This document shows, piece by piece, positions 25,836-34,148 of a stretch of DNA of 41,539 nt. The stretch is from Candidatus Poseidoniaceae archaeon. Its GTDB lineage: Archaea > Thermoplasmatota > Poseidoniia > Poseidoniales > Poseidoniaceae. The notes beneath the pieces are model-generated. The model worked only from the letters and a program-made list of their open reading frames with translations, searched no databases and was not told the DNA's origin. The position numbers and the translations under genes were made by a program. The DNA lies in NCBI GenBank assembly GCA_938075675.1, contig CALJHE010000018.1, positions 1 through 41,539 on the forward strand. The letters are read 5' to 3'. Each line of letters starts with the position of its first letter. Position 1 is the first letter of the stretch.

Positions 25836-26774
25836 TCACTGGTAAAGCGTTCCAGTGTTCACCACCGGAGTAGTGTCGGTTTCTGAACAGAGGACCACCA
25901 AAAGGTTGCTGACCATGGTCGCTTTCTTGTCTTCATCCAGATCAATAATACCTTTAGCACTGAGTTGTTCAAGAGCTAATTCGACCATTCCAACAGCACC
26001 TTTGACAATTTCACTTCGGGCAGCCACTACAGCGCTTGCTTGTTGTCGGCGAAGCATTGCTTGAGCGATTTCCTGCGAGTATGCCAAGTGGCTGATACGG
26101 GCTTCAAGAACTTCAATTCCAGCTCTCTTGAGGCGTGCCTCGACAGAGAGTTGCAACTCTTGAGCGATGACTTCTTGATGGCTTGAAAGAGCAACTCCTC
26201 CGATATCTTTGTCCTCTATGATGTCATAAGGGTACTTTGTCGCCATAGCGCGCAATGCCGCCTCACTTTGAATCTGGACATAGCCGTGATAGTTGTCAAC
26301 TTCGAACAACGCTTCAGCAGCATCTACGACCTTCCAAACTACGACCGCTGCAATCTCAATTGGATTCGCATTCACATCATTGACCTTGAGTTTCGCAGAT
26401 TCAAAATTTCGAATTCGGAAGGAAATCTTTTGCTTTTGATACAATGGATTAATGAGGAAATGGAAACCTTCTTTCTGAACAGTACCTGCGTATTTTCCAA
26501 AGAATTGGAGGGCTTGCGCTTCATTTGGATTGATGATGAGGTAGCTGTTCCACTGTAAGAACCAAACTATGGCGAGTGCGATTTGCAGTATAACTCCAAA
26601 GAAAGCGGTAACCGTCGTGACGTATGTAACGGCGAGAATCAAAATGAGTGCAGGGACTGCAAGGATATGGATTCCAATTCCGACGAAACCATTGATGGTT
26701 GCTTTCTCTAAATCTTTGAACATAATTTCATCCGTCTGTTGGGCTATTGTCTGTGGGGGGGGCATGGCTTGCAT
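25836..26774 (-). CDS. SPFH/band-7 (stomatin-prohibitin-like) membrane protein
   Basis: This is a 312-residue protein. A membrane hairpin (about 28-50 and 53-74) is followed by an SPFH domain (about 75-250): LIINPNEAQALQFFGKYAG, KISFRIRNFES, NPIEIAAVVVWKVVD and ALRAMATKYPYD. A helical part rich in Ala/Gln/Glu (AQAMLRRQQASAVVAAR) follows, which in this family drives ring assembly. SPFH proteins organise membrane microdomains and hold proteases. I chose ATG 26774 with GTGAG 5 nt upstream; an upstream frame to 26810 crosses the promoter. Codons 5-7 contain a run of eight C. It leads an operon with two small membrane proteins and an RHH protein. Confidence 0.85.
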   Translation of the reverse strand: MQAMPPPQTIAQQTDEIMFKDLEKATINGFVGIGIHILAVPALILILAVTYVTTVTAFFGVILQIALAIVWFLQWNSYLIINPNEAQALQFFGKYAGTVQKEGFHFLINPLYQKQKISFRIRNFESAKLKVNDVNANPIEIAAVVVWKVVDAAEALFEVDNYHGYVQIQSEAALRAMATKYPYDIIEDKDIGGVALSSHQEVIAQELQLSVEARLKRAGIEVLEARISHLAYSQEIAQAMLRRQQASAVVAARSEIVKGAVGMVELALEQLSAKGIIDLDEDKKATMVSNLLVVLCSETDTTPVVNTGTLYQ

Positions 26775-26802
26775 GGTACTCACTGGTAGATGGTATCGGC
26801 GT

Positions 26803-26819
26803 GATATCATAAAGATATC
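26803..26819. promoter_or_regulatory. GATATC inverted repeat in a divergent promoter
   Basis: GATATC occurs at 26803-26808 and 26814-26819 with a 5-bp spacer (ATAAA). Read on the minus strand, the segment ATCTTTATGATATC is a plausible TATA region for the SPFH gene, with transcription starting close to the ATG at 26774. It lies between SPFH and the divergent gene at 26869 and could be an operator. The neighbouring RHH protein is an obvious candidate binder, by inference only. Confidence 0.4.
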
Positions 26820-26840
26820 GTAAAACCTACCCCCATCCTG

Positions 26841-26848
26841 TTAAATAG
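26841..26848 (+). promoter_or_regulatory. TATA-like box for the gene at 26869
   Basis: TTAAATAG is centred 24 nt before the ATG at 26869. Archaeal transcription starts about 25 nt downstream of the TATA centre, so the message would be leaderless. No ribosome-binding site is present before that ATG, which agrees. Confidence 0.45.
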
Positions 26849-26868
26849 AACCATTGACTCGACTTTTC

Positions 26869-27699
26869 ATGGCAAACAAGTCGTTGTTAATCGCAGGAGC
26901 CGTTTGTGTTTTGATTGCAGTTGCGTCTTTTGGTATTGCGGGGATTGAGTCAGCAGATGGCATTAACGAGTTAACTTCTATTGATTACATGGATTATGTA
27001 GAGGGTCCCGATACATCGTTTACTTACACCTTCACCGATGAAGATGGCTATGGCTCCTCTGGCTGGTATGTCATGATGAATGGCTCATATCAAGACAGCG
27101 ATGAAAACGGTTTGACCGACGACTGTGAAGGGGTCTCTTTCACCGTTACCGTCGTTCGAGGTGGCGATGTCACCGAAGAATCGAGCACGTTGACATGCAT
27201 ATACTCGGATGACCCCTACGAATTCTCTGATTCCCAATACGATCCAGACCCATATGATGATCGAATTATCTTTGGCTATGTTTGCGCTACAGTCGACGAA
27301 GAAACGGGTTACGATTGTACGGAAGGCGAGAAGTACACGATCTCCAGCGATACTGAACTGTATATTTTCGACAGCGATTCCTACAACCTCGCAATCGGTG
27401 ATGGGGCGATGGGACTCGCTAGCGGTTTCGGCCTCGGTTTAATCGGTAGCTGCTGTTGTGGTCTTGGCGGAATACTGTTGTTAATCGGTTTGTTGACTGG
27501 CGGAAAACCAACACCTATGCCTGGTTACATGCCGCACCAAGGTATGCAGCAGATGGGTCAAATGCCACAGCAAGGCATGATGCCAATTCAAGGACAAATG
27601 CCGCAACAAGTTCAACTACCGCAGTATGCCGTTGGAGAAAATATCGATTCATCAAGCGTTGCAGATACTCCAATCAGTGTTTGGGATTCAAACCAGTAA
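26869..27699 (+). CDS. Membrane-anchored protein with acidic ectodomain and Met/Gln/Pro tail
   Basis: This is a 276-residue protein. An N-terminal membrane helix (about 5-25) is followed by an acidic ectodomain with several Cys. A second membrane segment near 185-212 contains SCCCGLGG. The tail is Met-, Gln- and Pro-rich (MPHQGMQQMGQMPQQGM), likely cytoplasmic. No family is recognised. The ectodomain is similar in style to the C-terminal extension of the symporter at 2625-4733 but I see no clear alignment. The ATG at 26869 is preceded by a TATA box at leaderless distance; a TTG at 26854 would be an alternative start. Its stop codon abuts the stop of the convergent beta-propeller gene. Confidence 0.65.
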   Translation: MANKSLLIAGAVCVLIAVASFGIAGIESADGINELTSIDYMDYVEGPDTSFTYTFTDEDGYGSSGWYVMMNGSYQDSDENGLTDDCEGVSFTVTVVRGGDVTEESSTLTCIYSDDPYEFSDSQYDPDPYDDRIIFGYVCATVDEETGYDCTEGEKYTISSDTELYIFDSDSYNLAIGDGAMGLASGFGLGLIGSCCCGLGGILLLIGLLTGGKPTPMPGYMPHQGMQQMGQMPQQGMMPIQGQMPQQVQLPQYAVGENIDSSSVADTPISVWDSNQ

Positions 27700-28770
27700 T
27701 TACCGGTCACGCAAAGCTCGTAATTTATCTTGCAGAGCGGATTTACGATTATCCTTTGGAATCGTCTGCTCATTCGCCATCATTCGACGATTGAGCATGT
27801 CTTTTTCCCAAACATGGATACTCCCATCTTCACATCCGATTGCCGTACGTGTTGCGTCTACACTGATTGATTCACAACGGCTTGAGGAGGCGCTGGCAAG
27901 GATTTTGCCTGAAACAACATCTTGGATGCTTAGAATCCCTTCGGAGCCAGACCATCGGCCAGACCACAACGTAGGATTTTTCTCAATTTCAAAGCCAACA
28001 GCAAGCCTCGATACCAATTCACCTTCGGTCGACCAGAGAGTCTTGCCCTTCATCCGCGCAACGACACACCCATTTTCGAGAGCAGCAACAAAACCTCCAG
28101 CCATAGCTACAATATGTTCAATGCCGCCCTTTTCATTAGACACAGTTTCGCCCTTTTGATTCGAAACCGAACCGTTGGCATGTCCAAAAACCATTTCTGA
28201 TTCGGTTTCAGAACCACACGTGATAGGCGAATCTGCCTCCGTTGGAGTGTGGATGAATTCATGCTCGCCACGAATGTTAGCGAAACCGCATTTCGGCCGA
28301 CCAAGACCAAACCAAACATCTCCGTCATGTTTCAGTGTGACCCAAGGGCGCTCATCCATTCGATGAATCCAACGGAGCTTACCGTCGAAAGAGAAATTCC
28401 ATACAGCCGACTCCAAAAAATCGTTATGCTCAATATCGTAGACCGATGAAACTGCATAGAGGGAATCTTCGAACACGGTAATCGAGTCGGCACTGCCTTC
28501 GAGTGGATGATTCCATCGAACACTTCCGTCTGAGATATCGATACAGGCAACATGAAGCCCTGCCGTTGCGAACAACACATCGCCTTCTCGCTGAAGTACG
28601 GTCACTCGATCGGAGAGTTTAGCAGTCCATTGCAGTTCGCCTTCAGAATCCCAAGATTTGACACATCCGTTCCATCCGCCGGCGAACAGGCCAGCGTCTT
28701 GTTCCAAGTAAAGCGCAGACACAGCCTCGCCGAGAGACCGCGTCATCCATGCTGAAGAGAACAGGTCCAT
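27700..28770 (-). CDS. WD40/PQQ-type beta-propeller protein
   Basis: This is a 356-residue protein with seven or so repeats of about 40 residues, each with a GCxxSWD or DGSIxVW-like blade end. Examples are LFAGGWNGCVKSWDSEG, LFATAGLHVACIDISDGSVRW, FSFDGKLRWIHR and IGCEDGSIHVWEKD near the C-terminus. There is no signal peptide and no enzyme motif. It is probably a cytoplasmic scaffold for protein contacts. The C-terminus is helical and charged (SALQDKLRALRDR). It lies 62 bp behind the membrane protein gene on the same strand. Confidence 0.75.
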   Translation of the reverse strand: MDLFSSAWMTRSLGEAVSALYLEQDAGLFAGGWNGCVKSWDSEGELQWTAKLSDRVTVLQREGDVLFATAGLHVACIDISDGSVRWNHPLEGSADSITVFEDSLYAVSSVYDIEHNDFLESAVWNFSFDGKLRWIHRMDERPWVTLKHDGDVWFGLGRPKCGFANIRGEHEFIHTPTEADSPITCGSETESEMVFGHANGSVSNQKGETVSNEKGGIEHIVAMAGGFVAALENGCVVARMKGKTLWSTEGELVSRLAVGFEIEKNPTLWSGRWSGSEGILSIQDVVSGKILASASSSRCESISVDATRTAIGCEDGSIHVWEKDMLNRRMMANEQTIPKDNRKSALQDKLRALRDR

Positions 28771-28832
28771 GCATACCTGCTGGGCGAAGCCGACTTAAGA
28801 TGGACGGGGTGCTTGCATCAAATTGTAAGGAT

Positions 28833-29744
28833 TCAACGAAACTCTTCATTCATTGGAACATACCTTTTCGGCACTGCGAAGGTCAATACAAAGGCAACAA
28901 TTCCGAAACAACACGCTGTGTAGTAATGCCCCATGCCGAAGAAAGAGATGCCAGCAGCGGTCCGAAGTACGGCAATTGAGCCGGATTTCATGGCCCAAAC
29001 CGTAAAACCAGTCCCTATGAGCGCCAAACCCATGAAGGCAAATCCAATTGTCACATAGATGCTTGAGGCACCGGGGTCCATCAGTGGATGGTCCATTTGC
29101 CCCTCAGTGAGGTCGATGTAGCGTATTTCACATTCTTCAGCGCCGTTCGAACAGGGCTCTTTAGCGAAGTCTTCTTGGGAGGGAATTGTGAAATCTATCG
29201 TTGTAAATCCTATTGGTTCAATCATTGCGGGTGGCGAAAACAAGACGCGATTAGAGTAAACATCCCGATAACCATCTCGTTCGACGAGAACATCGACTCG
29301 GGCAAGCCCGGGGTCAAGCCGTTCAAAATTGAAGAACCCGTTTGAATCGGTTTGCATTTCAGAGGAATTCCAAATCCCATTGTCATCCCAAGAGATGTAG
29401 AGCGTTGCATTTTCCAGTGGTTGCCCTTCATCATCATAAACAACGCCTCGAAACGTTGCCGTTTCGTCAGGAGCGGTAAGAGAGAGCCGGTAAACAAATT
29501 CATCCGGCCGTACGAGGCCAGAATTAGGCGTGGCATAATCGGCGCCGTTAAGGAATCCAAGCAGACAGATGAAGAGCAGAAAAACGCCAATTGCTTGACC
29601 CATAGGGTGCATGTTTGGATCTGGCTTAGTGAGGATTGTATTGGACGATGAAAACATCAAACTTTGAGTTGGTTCAGCAAGTCCGGTCAACTCGTCAATG
29701 TAATCGAGACCGTCTGCGGAAACAGTGGACTCTGCGTCGGCCAT
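28833..29744 (-). CDS. Membrane protein with CarboxypepD_reg-like domain
   Basis: This is a 303-residue protein. A cytoplasmic-type start (about 45 residues) is followed by a membrane helix near 48-66. Outside lies a beta-sandwich domain (about 95-180) with FRGVVYDDEGQPLENATLYIS and DSNGFFNFERLDPG, hallmarks of carboxypeptidase regulatory-like domains. Three to four further membrane segments follow at about 218-295. Function is unknown. It starts 20 bp behind the hflX stop and ends 62 bp before the beta-propeller gene, so the three could form one unit. Confidence 0.7.
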   Translation of the reverse strand: MADAESTVSADGLDYIDELTGLAEPTQSLMFSSSNTILTKPDPNMHPMGQAIGVFLLFICLLGFLNGADYATPNSGLVRPDEFVYRLSLTAPDETATFRGVVYDDEGQPLENATLYISWDDNGIWNSSEMQTDSNGFFNFERLDPGLARVDVLVERDGYRDVYSNRVLFSPPAMIEPIGFTTIDFTIPSQEDFAKEPCSNGAEECEIRYIDLTEGQMDHPLMDPGASSIYVTIGFAFMGLALIGTGFTVWAMKSGSIAVLRTAAGISFFGMGHYYTACCFGIVAFVLTFAVPKRYVPMNEEFR

Positions 29745-29764
29745 GAAGGTGGCAGGAGGCCGAC

Positions 29765-31171
29765 CTACTTCACTTCAATGCGATGTTTGGAATGAGCGAG
29801 TAACCTGGCGAGTGCGTGTTCATGTATCCATACTCGCATTTCTACGATGCCATCGTCATGGTTGATTCTGTTCGAGACGAGACCTGAATCGTAGACGTCT
29901 GAAACGAGTCCTTCGACGGCTCGACCGCCTTCCGCTGGAACGGGGAGCAAAAGTAAATCCGTTGGTGGGCCGAACAAATGCCAGAGAATCGAATCTTTCA
30001 GTTTCTGCATTCCCTTACCAGAATGTGAGGAAATGAGTATCGGATCTGGCAGTCCAAGAGCGGCAACGGTTGCGACGGCTTCTTCCAACTGTGCTTCACT
30101 CGCTTGGTCGATTTTCGTGAGAACGGTCAACACATGATTGACTACGGAGGTGTCTGATGATTTCCAAGGAAACTCCTCGTCAATTTCTTCTCCGTAAAAC
30201 CGAGTAAATACTTCATTTCTAGATGTGAATAGCTTACGCTCTAATTCTTCTGGCCTGTCGCTTGCATCTGCTAAAATCAGCAGTAGGTCACTTTCCAACG
30301 CCTCTGCTAACGTGGCTCGAAAAGCGTCAAGAGTTGCGCTGGGCAGATGGTCGATGAAACCGATGGTGTCGGCAAGAAGAACTCGCGGACTCGCCTCCAT
30401 GCGCCCAATTGTGGTTTCCAATGTCGAGAAAAGTTTGTCTTTGACCAGCACCTCCTTTCCAGACAAGGCAAGAAAGAGACTTGACTTTCCTGCATTCGTA
30501 TATCCGGCGAGGCCTACGGTCATCGCCCCGCCGCGAGAGCGTTGTTTTCTACGCTCGGATTGAGCCACAGCATGCTTTCTTTGACGCTTTCTCAAATGTA
30601 CAAGTTCTCGATTAATATTGGCGATGGTCGCTTGTAAGGCGGTGATTCCGCCACCACCATAACCTGCCCTTTCACCGGTTGTCTGCTGATTGGCAAGTTC
30701 ACGAAGTACGGTACGGTCGCTTTGCATTCGAGCGATTCGAACTTGAGTCCTTGCTTCAAGCGACGAGGCGTGTGATGTGAACAACGATAGGAGCAACCGA
30801 ACGCGATCCCAAACTTCGATTTGCATTCCTTCACTAACGCCAACAAGTTGACGCGGTGAAGCATTGGTGTGCAGGAGAACAAGGTCAACTCCTTGCCACG
30901 GATGAGCGCCTATTCGACTCGAAAGTTCATCGGCCACATCTTGAAGCCGACCTCTTCCAAAATAACCTCGAGGATCGGGGTGTCCCGGTTGATGCAGCGT
31001 TTCGACAATCGTAATGCCCATAGTTGCGACCAATGCTACAAACTCTGCAGTATTTTCATTGTCACGAACCAACAATATTGCTTTCCGCCCTTCGTGGTTT
31101 GTGCGTGCTTCTCCGAGCACAACACCGCCTGTGCCTGCAAAGACTGGATCACTTTCGTTCGCCTTCGCCAT
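29765..31171 (-). CDS. hflX: GTPase HflX
   Basis: This is a 468-residue ribosome-binding GTPase. HflX splits stalled 70S ribosomes in bacteria; the archaeal version binds the large subunit. The HflX N-terminal domain (GYFGRGRLQDVADE, VLLHTNASPRQL) and an Arg/Lys-rich coiled coil (about 185-212) precede the G domain. G1 GYTNAGKSS is at 223-231, the switch region TLETTIGR, G3 DTIGFIDHLP and G4 TKID follow. The GYGGGG turn before the coiled coil is also diagnostic. The ATG nearest to the conserved region (31171) is used; 31195 would add eight residues. Confidence 0.9.
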   Translation of the reverse strand: MAKANESDPVFAGTGGVVLGEARTNHEGRKAILLVRDNENTAEFVALVATMGITIVETLHQPGHPDPRGYFGRGRLQDVADELSSRIGAHPWQGVDLVLLHTNASPRQLVGVSEGMQIEVWDRVRLLLSLFTSHASSLEARTQVRIARMQSDRTVLRELANQQTTGERAGYGGGGITALQATIANINRELVHLRKRQRKHAVAQSERRKQRSRGGAMTVGLAGYTNAGKSSLFLALSGKEVLVKDKLFSTLETTIGRMEASPRVLLADTIGFIDHLPSATLDAFRATLAEALESDLLLILADASDRPEELERKLFTSRNEVFTRFYGEEIDEEFPWKSSDTSVVNHVLTVLTKIDQASEAQLEEAVATVAALGLPDPILISSHSGKGMQKLKDSILWHLFGPPTDLLLLPVPAEGGRAVEGLVSDVYDSGLVSNRINHDDGIVEMRVWIHEHALARLLAHSKHRIEVK

Positions 31172-31219
31172 GCTACTGCGACGGGTCATCCTCATAATAG
31201 CCCACCTCTACCAAGGAAC

Positions 31220-31441
31220 ATGGTCGAATCGCACGAAGCGACAATTCAATGGTCTGGAACAGCACTTATGGCTCAGCGTATTCTTGCCGCTGCAGCCCGT
31301 CCTCACTGTGAAGCATTCTCGCAAGAAGAGGATGGAGAAACTCTTGTTTCAGTCGTCGTCCAGCATACAAAGCTGCAGGAATTGCGTGATATTGTCGATG
31401 CCCTTTTGATCGACTTAGCAGACATTGAAGAGAGCGCTTAG
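31220..31441 (+). CDS. Pcc1-like KEOPS complex subunit
   Basis: This is a 73-residue protein with an alpha/beta layout. Its final part LVSVVVQHTKLQELRDIVDALLIDLADIE matches the Pcc1 C-terminal pattern of a strand then a long helix with LR and a hydrophobic repeat. Pcc1 dimerises within KEOPS, which makes t6A37 in tRNA. No other KEOPS gene is in the window. ATG at 31220 has CAAGGAAC upstream. It is divergent from hflX by 48 bp and its end overlaps exonuclease III by 4 bp. The family call rests on a short sequence. Confidence 0.6.
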   Translation: MVESHEATIQWSGTALMAQRILAAAARPHCEAFSQEEDGETLVSVVVQHTKLQELRDIVDALLIDLADIEESA

Positions 31442-32217
31442 AACTTCAAATCTAAGACGACAGGTGCATGGTCAGAGACATCAAGACCTCCTTGCCGCAC
31501 AATGCTGATGTCGGAAACCATGTTCTTTGCAACCTCATTCAGTAGAAAATAATCAATACGCCAGCCACGGTTCAGCGCACGCGCTTGCCCTCTGTTTGAC
31601 CACCATGAGTAGATTTTCTCCCCTTCTCCAACATGGTTTCGAAAAGCATCGCTCCAACCATCATTCAGTAACTGAGTAAACCATTCGCGTTCCTGCGGTA
31701 AGAAACCACTTGATTTGGCGTTGCCTTTTGCGTTCCAGATATCATCTTCGGTATGAGCGATGTTCAGGTCGCCACACACAATAACGGGGGTTTTCTTTTT
31801 CAGGTACGGGGCAAGGAAAGCCCTCCACTCATCCATCCATGCTTCCTTGAACTCTTGTCGTTCTTGTTTGTTTGAGCCGCTTGGTAAATAGGTGTTAATG
31901 CAGGTGAATCCTTGGTGTTCTGTGATCAGAATTCGCCCTTCTGAGTCGCCAGTATCCACAGAGCCGTTCATTCCTGTCTCAACTGTTTTGATTGCTTCTC
32001 GTGAAAGGGTTGCAACACCAGAATAACCCTTTTTCTCAGCACAGTGCATGTGAACTTGGTACCCCTCAGGCCAATTCCATCCTTTGGGTAATTGTTCTGG
32101 TAGAGCGCGTACTTCCTGAAGCATAACAACATCCGCATCGAAGGATTCGAAATAGTCATCAATCCCTTTTCGGATTGCTGCTCGAATGCCATTGACGTTC
32201 CATGATACGAATCGCAT
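31438..32217 (-). CDS. xthA: Exodeoxyribonuclease III / AP endonuclease
   Basis: This is a 259-residue enzyme of the exonuclease-endonuclease-phosphatase fold that cuts DNA at abasic sites in base-excision repair. Family residues are all visible: N7 of SWNVNG, E35 of VMLQEVR, the GDLNIAH motif, and D249/H250 of the ending SDHAPVVLDLKF. Length is typical (about 255-270). ATG 32217 matches the canonical start MRFVSWNVNG. A TTG at 32253 overlapping the upstream stop is possible but adds nothing conserved. It follows the FAD oxidoreductase gene on the same strand. Confidence 0.93.
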   Translation of the reverse strand: MRFVSWNVNGIRAAIRKGIDDYFESFDADVVMLQEVRALPEQLPKGWNWPEGYQVHMHCAEKKGYSGVATLSREAIKTVETGMNGSVDTGDSEGRILITEHQGFTCINTYLPSGSNKQERQEFKEAWMDEWRAFLAPYLKKKTPVIVCGDLNIAHTEDDIWNAKGNAKSSGFLPQEREWFTQLLNDGWSDAFRNHVGEGEKIYSWWSNRGQARALNRGWRIDYFLLNEVAKNMVSDISIVRQGGLDVSDHAPVVLDLKF

Positions 32218-32249
32218 GTAACGCCCAAGAGTTGGCAGTGGATAAGTGT

Positions 32250-33386
32250 TCAATCTCGGGCCGATGAAACAGAACGGCCGGCAGCCCGGCCCGTATCGAC
32301 TGCAGCATCAGCGAGTCGATATTCGCTTTCGACCCATGAACCAGCAAACAGAACTCCATTGAAAGCAAAGGCTTGCTGGGGTACGCGGTATTCATTAGCA
32401 TCGAGGATGGTAATCTTGGCTTGCTCGGAATGTTGTACGATGTGCTCCTTCCAACCAGGTGCCCGTTGATCTAAAAAGGCGCTCAATGCCACCAACCGCT
32501 CTTCTTGAGAAGCGAAGCGAGTCTCACCGGGATCTGATTCAAGACCTCCAACCGCAACTGCCGATAAATGACTCCCTTCGAGCCCCAAACGCGGTTGTAT
32601 GGCTCTGTAATCCAAAATCGCCAATTGGTTTTCGACATCTACCACTGCTTGACGGCCGGCCAGTGATTTTGAGTCGAGACCGACCTCAATGAAACTGGCC
32701 GTTGTTCTTTGCAAAGGTGAGAATATATCCTTGGCTTTTTCTTCGTCCATGTTTCGGACGAACTTTCTCGCTGCAGCCGGCCCACAGGCAAGAACGATGA
32801 CATCCGTCTCGATTACTCTGCCATCGGCCAGATGAACTTTCCCCGCTTGAATTTTTTCCACATGCAGCCCACATTCGATGAAAACTCCGACTTCATCGAG
32901 TGCAGCTGCCATTCTTCCAACCATCCCCGACCATCCTTCATTGGAGACAAGGAGTCTGTTTTTCTGCAGCGCAGTGTACCGCTCCGAGGTTCGGCTTGCG
33001 TTCCACGATGATAAGAAATTAGCAGCCCGAACAATTCGTTCATTCAAGTCTCCCTCTTGGAGCATTTTCTTGGCGATGATTGACGCTTTTACATTGTCCA
33101 CAGGCCGAACAATGCCGTGGTTGAGAACTTCGACTCTGTGCAACTGAATAGGAGAAGAGGTCAGTTTCACTCTGCTCAGTTTGCGAACCAGGTCATGGAA
33201 TGGACCTTTTTTACAAAAAAGATGGGGTCCAAATCCGAGAGGAAAACCGTCAAAATTTTGCGTGGAGCCTCGACCTCCGATTCTTGCAGAACGCTCCAAT
33301 ACGACGACATGATGTCCAGCAGTTGTTGCTTCGAGTGCGCATGCTAGGCCGGCAAGACCTGCGCCAACAACAACGACTCGCGCCAT
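32250..33386 (-). CDS. FAD-dependent amine oxidase/phytoene desaturase-like oxidoreductase
   Basis: This is a 378-residue flavoprotein. The N-terminal dinucleotide fold VVVVGAGLAGLACALEA with the acidic end LERSARIGGRG is intact. The C-terminal FAD motif GVLFAGSWVESEYRLADAAVDTGRAAG also fits. The middle matches NAD(P)/FAD oxidoreductases related to amine oxidase and CrtI. The substrate cannot be told: carotenoid and porphyrin relatives share this layout. It is cytoplasmic with no signal peptide. ATG 33386 is followed directly by the Rossmann strand, so the start is secure. Confidence 0.8.
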   Translation of the reverse strand: MARVVVVGAGLAGLACALEATTAGHHVVVLERSARIGGRGSTQNFDGFPLGFGPHLFCKKGPFHDLVRKLSRVKLTSSPIQLHRVEVLNHGIVRPVDNVKASIIAKKMLQEGDLNERIVRAANFLSSWNASRTSERYTALQKNRLLVSNEGWSGMVGRMAAALDEVGVFIECGLHVEKIQAGKVHLADGRVIETDVIVLACGPAAARKFVRNMDEEKAKDIFSPLQRTTASFIEVGLDSKSLAGRQAVVDVENQLAILDYRAIQPRLGLEGSHLSAVAVGGLESDPGETRFASQEERLVALSAFLDQRAPGWKEHIVQHSEQAKITILDANEYRVPQQAFAFNGVLFAGSWVESEYRLADAAVDTGRAAGRSVSSARD

Positions 33387-33488
33387 ATCTAATGCTGAAT
33401 GTTCTGTAACATCAAACCATTCTCTGAATTATTTGGGGCGGCATGTTCATGGCTGTTCGACCATACACGCCAAACCACAGGTGAGCGT

Positions 33489-34091
33489 ATGGATGGTAAA
33501 CCACTCGTAATCGATGTCGTTGATAATGGTGGGCAATGGACTCACAGAGAGTGGAGAATGCTCCGCTATCTGAAAGTGGATACACAAATTATCGATAACA
33601 CGACTCCAGTCGACGAACTTCGCCAACTGGACGGGATTATTCTTTCCGGGGGCGCAGCACGGGTCGGGCTTACTGGAGAATTAGGAAATTGTGCGGCCTA
33701 TCTTGACCTTGACATTCCTATTCTCGGCATTTGTGCCGGCCACCAGTTCATGGCTCGGCATTACGGGGGTGACGCTCGAGAATCTCTCATTCCAGAATTT
33801 GGCGCTATGCAAATTGAACTGCAAAACGAAGGCGGGAAGATATTTGCGAACACCGCTGCAACACAAACCGTTTGGGAATCCCATAACGATGAAGTTCATG
33901 TCGTTCCTGAAGGTTTCTTTGTCACGGCAAAAAGCCCGTCTTGTCTCGTTCAGGGTATGGAGAACGAGAAAGGAGACCGTTTCGGCCTCCAATTCCACCC
34001 TGAAGTCAACGATTCAGAATTCGGCAAGGTGATGTTCGAAAACTTCGTAGAAGTGTGCCGAGAATATCGAAAAGAAGCGAAATCTCCGTGA
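33489..34091 (+). CDS. guaAA: GMP synthase glutaminase subunit (subunit A)
   Basis: This is a 200-residue class I glutamine amidotransferase. It supplies ammonia for XMP to GMP conversion together with a separate synthetase subunit, which is the archaeal arrangement. The triad is complete: C82 in GICAGHQ, H170 and E172 in LQFHPEVN. The oxyanion region LSGGAARVG is present. The ATG at 33489 has GGTGAG 4 nt upstream; a longer frame from 33399 is unlikely because it includes the promoter region (TATA-like GAATTATTTG near 33427). The synthetase gene is not in this window. Confidence 0.88.
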   Translation: MDGKPLVIDVVDNGGQWTHREWRMLRYLKVDTQIIDNTTPVDELRQLDGIILSGGAARVGLTGELGNCAAYLDLDIPILGICAGHQFMARHYGGDARESLIPEFGAMQIELQNEGGKIFANTAATQTVWESHNDEVHVVPEGFFVTAKSPSCLVQGMENEKGDRFGLQFHPEVNDSEFGKVMFENFVEVCREYRKEAKSP

Positions 34092-34117
34092 TTTCAGTTC
34101 TTAAGCGTAGGGAATAC

Positions 34118-34126
34118 TTTGATATT
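34118..34126 (+). promoter_or_regulatory. TATA-like element for the 1008-residue surface protein
   Basis: TTTGATATT is centred 27 nt before the ATG at 34149, a leaderless distance. No ribosome-binding site precedes that ATG. The gap after guaAA is only 57 bp. Confidence 0.4.
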
Positions 34127-34148
34127 CTCGTACAAAACGGGCCTTAGT

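Noticed and set aside
30869-31219. Extension of the Pcc1-like frame upstream
   Set aside because: It is antisense to hflX and has no homology; the Pcc1-like part begins at 31220.
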